Shown here: in pieces, positions 1 through 10,799 of the stretch
How the letters are laid out: the number at the start of each line of letters is the position of its first letter
How positions within the stretch are numbered: position 1 is the stretch's first letter
Assembly (NCBI RefSeq): GCF_963082655.1
Contig: NC_081554.1
Span: 191,109,706 to 191,173,705 of the forward strand
Length of the DNA: 64,000 nucleotides
Reading direction: 5' to 3'
DNA from: Stomoxys calcitrans
Taxonomy: Eukaryota; Arthropoda; Insecta; Diptera; Muscidae
The notes under the pieces: model-generated
What the model was told of the DNA's origin: nothing
Database searches by the model: none
The model's input: only the letters and a program-made list of their open reading frames with translations
Translations under genes and position numbers: made by a program

Positions 1-27
1 GGTAACCGATAGTTGGACGGACCACGA

Positions 28-135
28 TATCCCAGACTCAGAATGAGTTGAAGAACAACAAGTCAGCTGGAGCTGAAGGGTTGCCGTCTGACCTGTTTTG
101 GACCATTGGTGACGCTGTAAAGATAAGGAACTCGG
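28..135 (+). pseudogene. Non-LTR retrotransposon reverse transcriptase fragment
   Basis: The plus frame through this stretch reads NELKNNKSAGAEGLPSDLF. This matches the early reverse transcriptase motif of insect LINEs (typically LKNNKAAGADGLPAEL), which lies ahead of the palm domain. Only about 35 codons are preserved before the similarity fades towards 180. A diverged relative of the same motif (NKAAGTGGLPAELC) lies on the minus strand near 26.4 kb. This is a dead fragment with no start, catalytic motif or end. Confidence 0.6.
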
Positions 136-200
136 ATGACCAGTGGGGGTTCTAGGGTTCCTTTCCTATCAGCGGCTTTGGTGTGTTGCTTCTATGGTGT

Positions 201-485
201 CAATTGCAAATTTGTCCATGAACATTTCATTAAGGAACAGGGGCAAGCTTCCCATATATCAATGAGTGCTGTTCGATTCAAGTTTGAGCTCAATTATAAG
301 GGGCCTCCTTTTTAATGTCGAGTCCGAACGACTCGTAAGACACATGGTTGCCATACCAAATGGTAAAGTAACTCACAAATGTCGCCAGCATTAGAAGGGG
401 ATAATCACCGCTGAAAAAATTATTGATTTTCTTGCCAGGATTAGATCCTGGCATTCAGCGTCATAGTGGCCTGCGCTGGTCTTCA
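201..485 (-). mobile_element. tRNA-derived SINE, copy 1 (degenerate)
   Basis: This is a minus-strand copy of the short interspersed family best seen at 10500-10798. It keeps the 3' body: the TGCCCCTGTTCCTTA-like block, the CACTCATTGATA block and the AAAAGGAGGCCCCTTAT-like block. The internal promoter is decayed: box B reads GGATCTAATCC in SINE orientation instead of GGTTCGAATCC. It lies head to head with the plus-strand copy at 505-770, with about 20 bp between. Confidence 0.7.
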
Positions 486-504
486 CTGTGGATAATAATT
501 TGAG

Positions 505-770
505 TATACCGTAGGGCAGAGGTAAGCATGTCCGCCTATGACGCTGAGCGCCTGGGCTCAAATCCAAGTGAGAACATCAGAAAAAATGTTCAACTGTGAT
601 TCTACCCTCTTAATGCTGACAACATTTGTGAGGTGTCGCCGTTTGGACTCGGCTAAAATGGCAACCCTTTATCATTGAGCCTAAACTTGAATCGGACAGC
701 ACTCATTGATATGTGAGAAGTTTGCGCCTGTTCCTTAATGGAATGTTGAAAGGCAAATTTGCAATTATTG
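505..770 (+). mobile_element. tRNA-derived SINE, copy 2
   Basis: The head reads CCGTAGGGCAGAGGTAAGCATG, holding a recognisable Pol III box A (TAGGGCAGAGG). The box B region GGGCTCAAATCC follows about 40 bp later. The body matches the family, with a deletion of about 25 bp where other copies read GTACTATGCCATG. It ends at GGCAAATTTGCAATT. It forms an inverted pair with copy 1. Confidence 0.75.
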
Positions 771-784
771 GCTAAGTAAGTCTG

Positions 785-2235
785 ATTTTAGATTGTCACT
801 ATGCCCTATTTCTGCTTTTCTGAGCCTAAGTTAAATAGCATTTATAACTACATTAAGCTACACTAATTGAATTTCAGCCTTGGTATTTTCAACCCACCAT
901 ATGGAACTTCCCAAATTTCTGACGCGACTTGATTTGTTAGCCAAGTGCACACTCTAACTCCCGTTGACTTTTGGAGATATGAAAAACAGAATATGGCTGT
1001 ACTTTCCACTTTAAATATTTTCCAGATCACCTCTTAAAATTCAAAATTTCCCTATATGATGGATTTTTATCTGGCACACACATACACACTTAGAACACTT
1101 AGACTTATCAAACTGAAAATATCTATGTGTAGCGTAAAAATACCAAAAACAGTTTGTTGCCTTGTATCTTGAACTTCTTTATTTTTTGTGCTGTCTGTTA
1201 TCGTCTGCTGATGCCAAAGGTAATGAAATTTTCAAAAGTTATCAGCATGGCAGGTGAGGTAGTGTAGCGAAAAACATGCTAAAACGTGGCAAATGGGCAA
1301 ACGAATTTTGTGTTAAAGGGGGATTGATATATGGCCGCATTGTTGCCAAGGGAACAAACGCATGAGGTTTGGTTAAGGGTTATGCCACATTGATGTTATT
1401 GCCCCCATTTTCGAGATGGATGCTGTGTTGTTGTGGTGTTTCTGTAAATATTACCCTTGTTGGTGTTTTTGCTTATCCTTGAATGAAAAGAAAAATAAAA
1501 CGAATCGAAACACACACACACACACGAATCGCACGCAGCCAAAAATATGTCGATAGGTTTTTGGTGGCATTGTGTTGTGTATGTGAGAGTGGCTTTGAGG
1601 TCTACTGCCAACTCCTCATTTTCTCCCCAAACCGCAACAGATATCTGAGCAGTTATTGTTCTATGCTGGTGGTCTTGGTCTTGTTCAATGAACCATTAAA
1701 ACATAAATACTCGAATATGGGCCAAAAACATTTTTAATACAAAAATGCCTTCAATGAAGCACCCATGATGGGCTTAAATTTGAAAATATTGGATAGGGGC
1801 TACAGAGACCACATAGGTCTGGTTGGATAACAAATAACCAAAAACCAGCCATCGATTAAACATCCCATCAACCATAATATATGGAAAATTTATTGCTTTT
1901 TAAAGAGTTTGCTGTTGTTGTTGTTTTCCTTCATTGTCTGGTTAGCAATGAACTTGATTTTCATTCCTCTGTTTTCTTGTGCAGAGGGCAAAATGCCAAT
2001 TGACAGCTTGAAATCGATGGCGATTAAGAGCTCTTTAACTTGTTGTCATTTTAGTTCGACATTTGTTTTCATAAGAATCAACAACTCAATTTGCCAAAAT
2101 AGAAGGAGAAAGAAATTTCATTAACAAAAATACAAACAAGTCAAAACGGCTTACGTTTCGATGGCCTGGAATGTGGATAACCATCATCATGGAGAGCATA
2201 TAGCAACATAGCATAGAGGAATTCTATGAATAAAA
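785..2235. other. Single-copy AT-rich stretch, no gene recognised
   Basis: I recognise no repeat or coding signal here. There is a short CA run near 1509-1525. Two acceptor-like pyrimidine tracts end in AG (near 1641 and 1983), but neither is followed by an open frame with a good donor. Frames of 70-84 codons in both strands are of chance length for this base composition. Confidence 0.5.
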
Positions 2236-2402
2236 CAACAAATAAAAAGGCTTTAAGTTCGGCTGGGCGGAATCTTATATACCCTCCACCATGGATCGCA
2301 TTTGTCAGGTTTTTTTTGCCAAGTATCTCTTTATTAAGCGCTCTGTATACTAAAAAGGTCACTTCAAAAAAGAAAATCTAAGTCAGGAATTCCTTGCTAC
2401 TT
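2236..2402. mobile_element. DINE-1-like terminal fragment plus shared 60-bp block
   Basis: The stretch AAGGCTTTAAGTTCGGCTGG followed by GCGGAATCTTATATACCCTCC is the hairpin-bearing terminus of the DINE family, in reversed orientation relative to 2862-4205. After the ATGGATCGCATTTGTCA segment, 2338-2402 is shared with 61458-61512 (TCAAAAAAGAA, ATCTAAGTCAGGAATTC). I cannot assign that shared block. Confidence 0.6.
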
Positions 2403-2509
2403 AAAAAATCCCTAATTATTTTCCATACCTCGCCCCTATGTTGGTTCATTTCTGGAATTGTGTCCCATCTAAGTCCCGGTCTCTGTTAGGCTCGAAGACC
2501 TGGCAATGA

Positions 2510-2830
2510 CATTGAAAATGTTCCAAAGCAAAATGGGAGAAAATCGATAAAAGCTAGTAAAAATTTTGGAATGGTTAGAGCTGAGATGTTTGAGAGATTG
2601 TGTTCAGAATTTCAAGACCCTAGGTTGTTTGGGCGGCTTTTGGCAGGCCCATAAATTTGGTCACCTCGGTGTTTCGAAAATTTGTTGGGGCTGCTACATC
2701 TTCGTTTTTGGTCCGCTTTCCAAAATTTTTGTGGCCGGATAGTGCTCAAAATCTCTATAAATAAGTTTGCTTGGGGTCTACAATATTTCCCCTGACTTCG
2801 GGGATATTTGACAATAATTTTTTTGCAATT
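2510..2830 (+). repeat. Interspersed repeat family C, copy 1
   Basis: This stretch is similar to 36520-36705 (same strand) and 40960-41345 (opposite strand). Shared landmarks are GGGAGAAAA, a TTTCAAG-ACCCTAGG-like block, TTTTGGCAGG and TTGGTCACCTCGG. No ends or target duplication are visible and no open frame is conserved. I do not recognise the family. Copies two and three lie in contact with DINE or LINE debris, so it may be an old DNA transposon. Confidence 0.5.
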
Positions 2831-2861
2831 TTGACCGAGACCTGTTGTTCGATTTTCATTT

Positions 2862-4205
2862 TTATACCCACCACCGTTTGCAACACATCGAAATATCCAT
2901 TTCCGACCCTATGAAGTATATATATTCTTGATCAGCGTAAAAATCTAAGACGATCTAGACATGTCCGTCCGTCTGTCCGTCTGTCCGTCTGTCTGTTGAA
3001 ATCACGCTACAGCCTTTAAAAATAGAGATATTGAGCTGAAACTTTGCACAGATTCTTTTTTTGTCCATAAGCAGGTTAAGTTCGAAGATGGGCTATATCG
3101 GACTATATCTTGATATAGCCCCCATATAGACCGATCGGCCGATTTAGGGTCTTAGGCCCATAAAAGCCACATTTATTATCCGATTTTGCTGAAATTTGGG
3201 ACAGTGAGTTGTGTTAGGCCTTTCGACATCCTCCGTGAATTTGGCTCAGATCGGTTCAGATTTGGATATAGCTGCCATATAGACCGATCATCCGATTTAG
3301 GGTCTAAGTCCCATAAAAGCCACATTTATTATCCGATTTCGCTGAAATTTGGGACAGTGAGTTGTGTTAGGCCCTTCGACATCCTCCGTGAATTTGGCTC
3401 AGATCGGTCCAGATTTGGATATAGCTGCCATATAGACTGATCATCCGATTTAGGGTCTTAGGCCCATAAAAGCCACATTTATTATCCGATTTTGCTGAAA
3501 TTTGGGACAGTGAGTTGTGTTAGGCCTTTCGACATCCTCCGTGAATTTGGCTCAGATCGGTCCAGATTTGGATATAGCTGCCATATAGACCGATTTCTTG
3601 ATTTATGGTTTTGGGCCCATAATATGCTTATTTATTATCCGATGTCGCCAAAATTTGGGACAGTGAGTTAAGTTAAACCCCTTGACATAATTCTGCAATA
3701 TCGCACAGATCGGTTCAGATTTGGATATAGCTGCCATATTGACCGATATCTACGTTTTAGGTTTTGGGGCCATAAAAGAGGCATTTATTGTCCGATGTCG
3801 CTGAAATTTGAGACAGTGAGTTTGGTTAGGCTCTTCGAAGTCCTTCTTCAATTTGGCCCAGATCGGTCGAGATTTGAATATAGCTGCCATATAGACCGAT
3901 ATCGCGATTTAAGGCCTTGGCCCCATAAAAGGCGCATTTATAATCCGATTTCACTGAAATTTGGCACAGTGACTTATGTTAGGCTTTTCGACATCCGTCT
4001 CGTATATGGTTCAGATCGGTTTATTTTTAGATATAGTTAGTGTACTTTTAGTATTTGGTCCAAATCGGAACATATTTTGATATAACTGATATGGGACATA
4101 AGGTATGAAATTTCCACCGAATTTTGATGAAAGGTGGTTTACATATATTCCCGAGGTGGTGGGTATCCAAAGTTCGGCCCGGCCGAACTTAACGCCTTTT
4201 TCATT
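2862..4205 (+). mobile_element. DINE-1/INE-1-like (Helentron-related) element with 153-bp array
   Basis: This is a near-complete non-autonomous element. It starts with TATACCCACCACCG, then the ACACATCGAAATATCC and ATATATTCTTGATCAG blocks, then a GTCCGTCTGTC run at 2961-2996. Six internal units follow: the ACAGTGAGT landmark recurs at 3201, 3354, 3507, 3660, 3813 and 3966, exactly 153 bp apart. It ends with GGTGGGTATCCAAAG and a TTCGGCCCGGCCGAA hairpin. Because 153 is a multiple of three, frames of about 80 codons stay open. They are not genes. Assignment to the INE-1 group is from the known Drosophila landmarks. Confidence 0.85.
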
Positions 4206-4284
4206 TTTATGCATGATTTCGTAAAAAAAATTCAATGAAATACCGGGATGGCCACCTTTAGGCATATTTCAAAGACACCCAGAC

Positions 4285-4690
4285 ACTCTTGGGAAAGGCA
4301 TTCAAACACAGATCACAGTCTCTGGATTTTCAAAGTGTACTCCCAGGCCCACTCTGTCCTCTAGCTTTGATCCATCTGTGTAGCATGATCTTCCAATTGG
4401 AAATACCAGATTTTCGTCAATCCAAGACTGATTCTGGGGTTAGTGGGGTCCGTACAACGAATCCCATTACGTTCGTCTGTGAGTACCATTGCCTGCGCCG
4501 GGAAATTGGGCTGCACTTGGGGTATTCGACCGGCTGATATATAGCGGGCGGCTGCTGCATTAATGATGTCTTGGAATTTCCTCTCAGTCCCTGGGTTCGC
4601 AAAGTGTACTCCCAGGCCCACTCTGTCCTCCAGCTTTGATCCATCTGTGTAGCATGATCTTGCAAGTCGTTATGTCTCCTGGGGTCCTGT
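4285..4690 (-). pseudogene. Scrambled LINE RNase H / linker fragments
   Basis: On the minus strand the RNase H start CYTDGSKLEDRVGLGVHF occurs twice (about 4586-4680 and 4313-4390). Between them (about 4410-4585) lies a piece from a different part of the polyprotein, DIINAAAARYISAGRIPQV, normally found between endonuclease and reverse transcriptase. The intact order is endonuclease, linker, RT, RNase H, so this is a rearranged mosaic. TDGS carries the first catalytic Asp of RNase H. The rest of that domain is missing from both copies. Confidence 0.65.
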
Positions 4691-5720
4691 CATCCCTTCT
4701 TCCAGGGCTCGAGAGTAACAGTAGACAACAGGCTGTCTAAATCGGTGCCTAAGTAACATTACTCCAAGTGTTCCAGCTACAAATTTCGCTTATGTTCGTT
4801 GACTACACTGTTTATTTCCAGATTCAGCTCGCAGATTCTGGGGTTAGTGGGGTCTGCATATCGAATCCCATCACGCTCGTCTGCGAGTACCAATGCCAGC
4901 GCCGGGAAATTGGGCCGCACTTGGGGTATTCGACCGGCTGGTATGAAGCAAGCGGCTGCTGTATTAATAATGTCTAGGAATTTCCTTTTGGCAATTAGTA
5001 CATTCAAGGGGTGTCAGTTCACTGAAGCGCCTATCGGTGTACTCTCTAAGGCCAGCCAAATTGGCCTTCTTCTGATTAATAAACGTATGGCGCTCAGAGG
5101 TTATGAAGTCGGGTGGTCGGTCGATGGTGAAAATTATGGAGAGGTCGTCTGATCCCAAGGAAATGACGGCTTGCCAGGATACGTCACTCAGGAGATCAGG
5201 GGATGCAATGGAAATATCTGGCGAGCTGCTACACCTCCTCGTAATCCTAGTGGGGGCATCCTCATTCATTGTGCAAAACGTGGAGCCTTCAATCTGCTTT
5301 GCCAAAGCTATGTCCCGCAGGTCGTTATCTAGTGGAGAATGCATGAAATGTGAGGCGCATCAAAGTCTCCTAGAACCAGACGATTATGGGCAGATAGTAG
5401 CCAACTTGTGTCGGGCTTGTAAGCCTGTGACCAGGTATCGTACCTTTAATACTCCACTTCAGACCGTATTAAACCAAGCCACCTACATATGTGCAACGGC
5501 TATTGAGACCTATTACCATAAAATGAGTCCCAAAATTGATGTTAGTTCGGACAAGAGTTCGAATTTTAAATTAAAATGTAGGTCAAATGCCTGGGGGAAC
5601 CCTCTTTGTAATGTCCCAAAAGGTGGTCTTTTAGATAGCTTAAGCAAGTTGAGGCTTAAGTGGAAAGTATTAGGTCTTAGAGTCCAAGTATTTGCGGGGA
5701 CCATACCACGTCCATAAGTC
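4690..5720 (-). pseudogene. LINE endonuclease C-terminus and linker
   Basis: Read on the minus strand, this encodes the back half of an apurinic-type endonuclease: VLGDFDAPH (family VLGDFNAHH), then SSSPDISIASPDLLSDV, then SLGSDDLSIIFTIDRPPDF. The linker DIINTAAACFIPAGRIPQV and ADERDGIRYADPTNPRI follows, then NSVVNEHKR. The normal catalytic SDH triad reads SDD here, and the Asn of GDFN is Asp, so the enzyme would be inactive even without the frame breaks. The long plus-strand frame at 5103-5717 is its antisense shadow. Confidence 0.75.
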
Positions 5721-5744
5721 TTCTCAATCTCCTCTCATTTTGAC

Positions 5745-5930
5745 CTTGAGTACAAATTTGACAAAGATTGTGATAAAGTTGCAGGGGAACGGCCTACCCA
5801 AAACTCTATCGATCGGTCATGAATACTGATCGGGACAATATTGGACTTAAATGAAAGGTATTTGAGAGTAGAGTATAAACTAAACATCCAAAGCGGAAGC
5901 CAAGTGTTTAGAGGGCAGCCTCACCCACCT
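5745..5930 (+). repeat. Interspersed repeat family B fragment
   Basis: It has the family B landmarks CGGGACAATATTGG, ACTTAAATGAAAGGTATTTG and AGAGTAGAGTATAAAC, then CCAAGTGTTTAGAGGGCAGC. The same landmarks recur in 9045-9560, 10800-12110 and (reversed) 53395-53860. I know this pattern as common in muscid sequence, but not its class. Confidence 0.5.
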
Positions 5931-6049
5931 GCGGACATACACATAAACCAATTAGGATATATTAACATCCTTTAAAGTTACAACGTTGTGGCTTCTCTTA
6001 AATCAATGAGTGATTTCCTCCTTCTCCTGAGAGTAGAGACGAAATTGTT

Positions 6050-6395
6050 AGAGGGATTGTAAATGGGCCATATCGGTCTATGTGTTGATATAGCTGCCAT
6101 ATAAACCGATGTAAGCTTTTGACTTCTTGAGTCTCTAGACGGCGCATTTTTCATACGATATTTTTTCATCTTGATATACCTCCCATATAAACCGATCTTT
6201 CGATTGCACTTCTTGAGCTCCTAGAGGGCGCAATTCTTTTCCGATTTGCCTGGAATTTTATACATCGACTTCTCCTATGACCTTCAATATACGTGCCAAA
6301 TATGGTTTATAATCTGATATACATAGCTGCCATTTACACCGATATCCCGGTTGTTCTTCCCGAGTCTAGCACACTTTTACTTGTTTTTACCTCAC
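6050..6395 (+). mobile_element. DINE-like internal and 3' fragment
   Basis: It contains two degenerate internal units (GGGCCATATCGG, TAGCTGCCATATAAACCGAT, CTTCTTGAGTCTCTAGACGG). It ends at TAGCACACTTTTACTTGTTT, the usual DINE terminus. The hairpin before the end has been lost. Confidence 0.6.
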
Positions 6396-6572
6396 TAACG
6401 TTAAGAGGAACTTGCCTCATACTACCTGCAGCAAATCGTCCAAATAAGCCACTATTTTCATTACTTCCTTCTTGAGAATCTTGAGAATACTTAGAATTTT
6501 GTGTACCACATGAATTCAGAGGATAGGCGAGAACTCGTCTCCTTGAAGGGTCTCAAGTACAATCAGTGAGCA

Positions 6573-6847
6573 AAATCGCAAATTTTGTCCATGAACATTC
6601 CACTAAGGAACGGGGGCCAATTTCTCACATATCATCGAGTACAGCCCGATTCAAGTTTAAGCTCAATGATAAGGGGCCTCCTTTTTATAGTCGAGTCCGA
6701 ACAGCGTGCCGCAGTGCGACACCTCTTTGGAGAGCAGTTTTACATGGCATAGTACCCCACAAATGTTGCCAGATTCTGATAGTCTCGCCAGGATTCGAAC
6801 ATAGGCGTTCAGCGTCATAGCCGGACATGCTAACCTCTGCTCTACGG
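6573..6847 (-). mobile_element. tRNA-derived SINE, copy 3, with target-site duplication
   Basis: This is a minus-strand copy with both Pol III promoter boxes legible: box A TAGAGCAGAGG and box B GTTCGAATCC. A perfect 10-bp direct repeat, TCAGTGAGCA, flanks it at 6563-6572 and 6848-6857. That fits target-primed retrotransposition and fixes both ends of the element. An internal deletion removes about 40 bp between GCCAG and the CTGATAGTCTCG block. Confidence 0.85.
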
Positions 6848-6929
6848 TCAGTGAGCATTGGACAATAATTAGTCTTTATGGGATTTTTATCAAAATATAG
6901 CCAACTCCCGACCTTGGGGGTTATTTTTC

Positions 6930-8779
6930 GATGTACGGCAAAGGGAATGATAAAGCGAGAACACCCCCATTATATGTTAGTGTAAAAATATTACATTCGT
7001 CTACCACCACATGAAATTTTTTAACAAAAAACCTTTTGCACAAATCTCTTGCTGTCATATTAAAACAACATATCCACATTTATAATTGACATTAATTTTT
7101 CTAAAACCATATTTTCTACTTCACTAATAGGTTGATCTAAATCTAAGCCATTAATTTTCACATGTATTTCAGAAGAAATGTGTTGCATGTTTTTAGGCTT
7201 AAAATGCTTGAAAACTCTTTGCCTTATTTTCGTCTCTTATTTTGTTTTTGTTTCGTTTTTGTAGAAAAACTAGTGAATCTTTTATTTCTCGAATATCTGA
7301 TTTACATTGCCCGCAGTAAATCATGACACGCTCACACTAGGAGCAACACGACTACAGCAAAAAAAAGAAGAAAAAAACAATGGCAAAAATATAAATAATT
7401 GCAAGTTTTTAACACCAGCCAACCTACAGCAACAAAAACAACAACATCACTCACTACAAAGGATGAGAAGTGAAACCTTTAGCAGAAAGACATTGTGTGC
7501 TTCTTTTTTTAGTAGGGTGAGTTTTGGTGTGTATTTGTGTATGTGTGTGTGTGTGTTGAGAATTTCAAGAAAATGAAAACACGAATATAAACTGAAACAA
7601 ACACTCTCGCCCGCACATTTACCACCATAGATACTCGCACTCACATTTATTTCGAAATATGTTTTCAGGCTACAATGAATGGTGCAGGTGGAAGGGGTTT
7701 AGGGTGGCTGGTGTCATGGTGGGCAGTAAAAGTAAAAGAATCCATGTCCTTGGGCAACTTCCCACGCAAAATACAGAAAAAAGTTATTTTGCTACTTCTT
7801 TCTTTTGAGACTAAATGAATGGATGTGCATGCGTATGAGTGTGTGTGTGTCTGACAGAGAGAGAGAGAGAGAGAGAGAGCAAACGTATGGATGATAAAAA
7901 ATACTCTTTCATATACATCGAGAGATCTGCTGAGGTGTAGGCACCTACATTTTTTTTAACAAAGATACATACATAGAATCTGTGAATCGACATACATAGC
8001 AACATGTTTGTGCGTATGTACAAGTGAAAGTATTTTCATGCTCTCTCAGTGGTCAGATTGACAAGGCCTTACATTTAAAAGCCTAAGAAGAGATCTAATA
8101 ATGTCGATTAGGTTTCATGACATTTATTCTCAATATGCATTATTTTAAGCATAGCTTAGGAGAATGAGGGCCTATTTTAAATATTTCCAAAAAAAGATTT
8201 TATAATGGAAAATGAATTTGAAGATCTAAAAACGGTGGAAGATATAGCATATTCAGTATGGTTGCAACTAGTTAGCAACAGCGATTTGCATCAGGCCCCT
8301 CAATATAGAGCCATTCTTTCCCTGCCTATCGCTGAGCCTCTGTGGTAAGACCTCATGTGTGTATGTATGTATGTCAGTGATACAAAAAATAGCAACAGCT
8401 CGTTCTGTTTGGGCTGCTGAAGCTGGAGGCATGAACATGGGACAGAAAAACAACAGCAGTTATAATAATAAATACCATTTGAACATCACACATGTATTTC
8501 TATGCCTACATGTAAAGGTACGTATTTGCTTATGGATGTACCTAGTACCACCACCCATTAATAACACCAATCAACAGACGTAGCGAAGCCTCAGAGCAAG
8601 GTTCGTAATCAAGAGAAAATATTTTCATTATCTGTCATGGAATTTTTAGTAGAATAGAAAGAAACCAGGATCAAAGTTTATGGTTAAAAAATCTTAAATT
8701 AAAGTTTTTTTAGTTGGTCACAACCGTTTTGGAGAAAAATATACGATTTCCGAAGGTAAAAAAATAAAATTAAGTCACA
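6930..8779. other. Mostly unique AT-rich stretch with microsatellites
   Basis: I see no gene. There is a GT run near 7540-7556, a GT run joined to (GA)n at 7839-7880, and TGTA repeats at 8356-8372. Frames of up to 89 codons overlap these microsatellites and look accidental. Confidence 0.5.
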
Positions 8780-8781
8780 TA

Positions 8782-9016
8782 TTGGGTTGCCCAAAAAGTA
8801 ATTGCGGATTTTTCATATGGTCAGCGTTGACAAATTTTTTCACAGCTTGCGACTCTGTAATTGCATTCTTTCTTCTGTCAGTTATCAGCTGTTGATTTTA
8901 GCTTGCTTTAGAAAGAAGTGTAAAAAAAGTATATTTGATTAAAGTTCATTCCAAGCTTTATTAAAAATGCATTTACTTTCTTTTAAAAAATCCGCAATTA
9001 CTTTTTGGCAACCCAA
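8782..9016 (+). mobile_element. mariner-type MITE, copy 1 (intact)
   Basis: This is a 235-bp element flanked by TA (8780-8781 and 9017-9018). The terminal inverted repeats are about 31 bp and begin TTGGGTTGCC, with the inner part AAAGTAATTGCGGATTTTT. They resemble the known ends of cecropia-subfamily mariners (for example Hsmar1, which has AAAAGTAATTGCGG). The interior has no transposase sequence. Other copies lie at 11437-11595, 21568-21805 and 28879-29103. Confidence 0.9.
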
Positions 9017-9044
9017 TATATTAAAATAGTTTGGAATCTGTTAT

Positions 9045-9560
9045 ATAAAACTGAAGTGCGTTTGGTTTGTGTGTATGTTTGTTCCGAACAGACTCTAAAA
9101 CGGCTGAACCGATTTTCTTGAAATTATCAAGGATTTTGTAGGTTGGTCTCGAAGGTATATTAGACTATACAATTTTTAGATACCGGAAGGGGGCCGAACC
9201 TCCCCTCCCCTGCGCCCTTACCCCAAAGCATCACCGCAAAATAAAAGTACACCGATCGGGATAGTATGGGACTCAAATGAAATGAATTCAATAGTGGAGT
9301 ACTAACTTGATATTAAAAATCGGGTCCACGTACCTAGGGGACCGCACGGACTCCAATACCACCTCAAATAGGCATATTAGACGATAATGACATTATGGGA
9401 CTAAAATGAAATGTATTAGGAAGCAGATAACGAAATATAGTCTGGGAAGAGCATTAGGCTATAGAATTTGTGGATATCGTAAGGGGGAAAGTCACCCTCC
9501 CCCTTAAAACCCCCTCAAATAGGGATATTGGACGATAATGCCGGTATTGGAGTCATATGA
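9045..9560 (+). repeat. Interspersed repeat family B, 5' region and internal units
   Basis: It starts near AAACTGAAGTGCGTTTGG, then TGTTCCGAACAGACTC and CGGCTGAACCGATTTTC, which are typical of the family's left part. Short diverged internal units follow with GGACTCAAATGAAA and CCCCTCAAATAGG. The neighbouring 9960-10009 and 10340-10497 stretches carry the same left block. There is no conserved open frame. Confidence 0.55.
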
Positions 9561-9561
9561 A

Positions 9562-9950
9562 AATTATTCGGGTGTAGTTGTTGTTGTTGTAGCCACATTT
9601 TCATGTGGAGGTTGCTATCCTCGTCAAGCTCCTGTATGTGAGTAAGCTCGTTCTGGTCCAAAGAACCAATCGCCATGGGAACAAGGTGGCCATTGCTTAT
9701 GTAGAGGCGCCTATAACTCGCCTTGTCATATCGAGCATCATAGGCACTCAGTATTTGTGCGAGCCGGTGCCGCCAGGCCTCTCACTGAGACACTCCGTCG
9801 ATACCGCTGATTATTCACGACTGCCGTTGCAGCTGCTCCGTATGGAGTATTCTACTATCCGCGATCAGTGGAGGCGTCTGGTAGCTCAGAGCTAAGCTTC
9901 TCGTGACAGCAATGAGCACCACACAGATCAATGTTCCATCCCGTTCCGGG
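9562..9950 (-). mobile_element. (CAA)n-tailed short retroelement, copy 1
   Basis: On the minus strand this ends in GTGGCTACAACAACAACAAC, a LINE- or SINE-like tail. The body includes AGTGAGAGGCCTGGCGG, CACAAATACTGAGTGCC and TGACAAGGCGAGTTAT. A second copy lies at 27472-27800. Both are about 330-390 bp and lack coding capacity. The element may be a SINE-like passenger that uses a LINE 3' tail. I do not know its name. Confidence 0.55.
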
Positions 9951-10009
9951 ATAGATCACAAGACCATACTCGGAAGGAGGAATAGGCTATATCATTAGTT
10001 GATATCGTA

Positions 10010-10345
10010 AATCAGATGAGCTATATCAGGTTTAGACCGATTTCAAAATGTTCGTCCCTCGTTCAAAATGTTTGCCAAATCGGATGAGAATTGAGCCCTC
10101 TAGTGGCTCAAGAAGTTAGGATCCATGATCGGTTTGTATGACAGCTATATCAAAACAAGGACCGATAAGGCCCATTTACAATCCCAACCGACCTACACCG
10201 ATAGGAAGTATTTGTGAAATATTCCAAGCGGCTAGCTTTACTCCTTCGAAAATTAGCGTCCATTCGACACACGGAGGGACGGCCCCACGAATATTTGGAG
10301 TTGACGACTGGAGTTGTATACCCCCATCCCATGGTGGATGGTGTA
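10010..10345. mobile_element. DINE-like fragment
   Basis: It holds internal-unit sequence (AATTGAGCCCTCTAGTGGC, GGCCCATTTACAATCCCAA), the GTATTTGTGAAATATTCC block and a CCCATGGTGGATGGTGT-like end. It is followed directly by family B left-end sequence at 10340-10497. Confidence 0.55.
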
Positions 10346-10499
10346 AAAATCATTTTTGTTTGTTTGTCGGTGTGTTTGTTTGTTCCATATAGACTTAAAA
10401 ACAGCAGAACCGATTTTCTCGAAATTTTCACAGATTGTGTAGGAAGGAAACATAGGCTATATAATTTTTCGATATCGAAGGGGGGCCTCACCTCAAAAA

Positions 10500-10798
10500 T
10501 TGCAAATTTTGCCCATGAACATTCCACTAAGGAACAGGGGCAAACTTCTCACATACCAATGAGTGCAGTCCGTTTCAAGTTTAGGCTCAATGATTAGGGG
10601 CCTCTTTTTAATAGCCGAGCCCGAACGGCGTGCCGCAGCGCGACACCTCTTTGGAGAGAAGTTTTAGATGGCATAGTACCTCACAAATGTAGCCAGGGAA
10701 AACCACCGCTGAAATTTTTTTCTGATAGTCTCGCCAGGATTCGAACCCAGGCGTTCAGCGTCATAGGCGGACATGCTAACCTCTGTGCACGGTGGCCT
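10500..10798 (-). mobile_element. tRNA-derived SINE, copy 4, best-preserved ends
   Basis: This is an almost full-length minus-strand copy of 299 bp. In SINE orientation the head is AGGCCACCGTGCACAGAGG (box A region). Then come GTTAGCATGTCCGCC, box B GGGTTCGAATCC, a 3' body and the AAAATTTGCAA end. A perfect 14-bp target duplication, CCTCACCTCAAAAA, flanks it at 10486-10499 and 10799-10812. It is inserted in family B sequence. It defines the family ends best. Box A has lost a base compared with GTAGCGCAGAGG in copy 7. Confidence 0.9.
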
Positions 10799-10799
10799 C

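Noticed and set aside
505..600. tRNA gene suggested by the GTAGCGCAGAGG and GGTTCGAATCC pattern
   Set aside because: The boxes occur in many interspersed copies with a common body and target duplications, and no acceptor stem is evident, so they are SINE heads and not tRNA genes.
1240..1265. GGCAG|GTGAGG junction near 1254
   Set aside because: There is no pyrimidine tract in front, so it is not a credible acceptor.
1960..2124. Possible exon after TTTTCTTGTGCAG at 1983
   Set aside because: The acceptor is good, but the following frame shows no domain and no convincing donor.
3186..4040. Frames of 81-84 codons with FGTVSCVRPFDIL repeats
   Set aside because: They follow the 153-bp DINE unit exactly and have no independent support.
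5103..5717. 204-codon plus-strand frame
   Set aside because: The minus strand of the same DNA encodes recognisable LINE endonuclease and linker motifs, so this is its antisense shadow.
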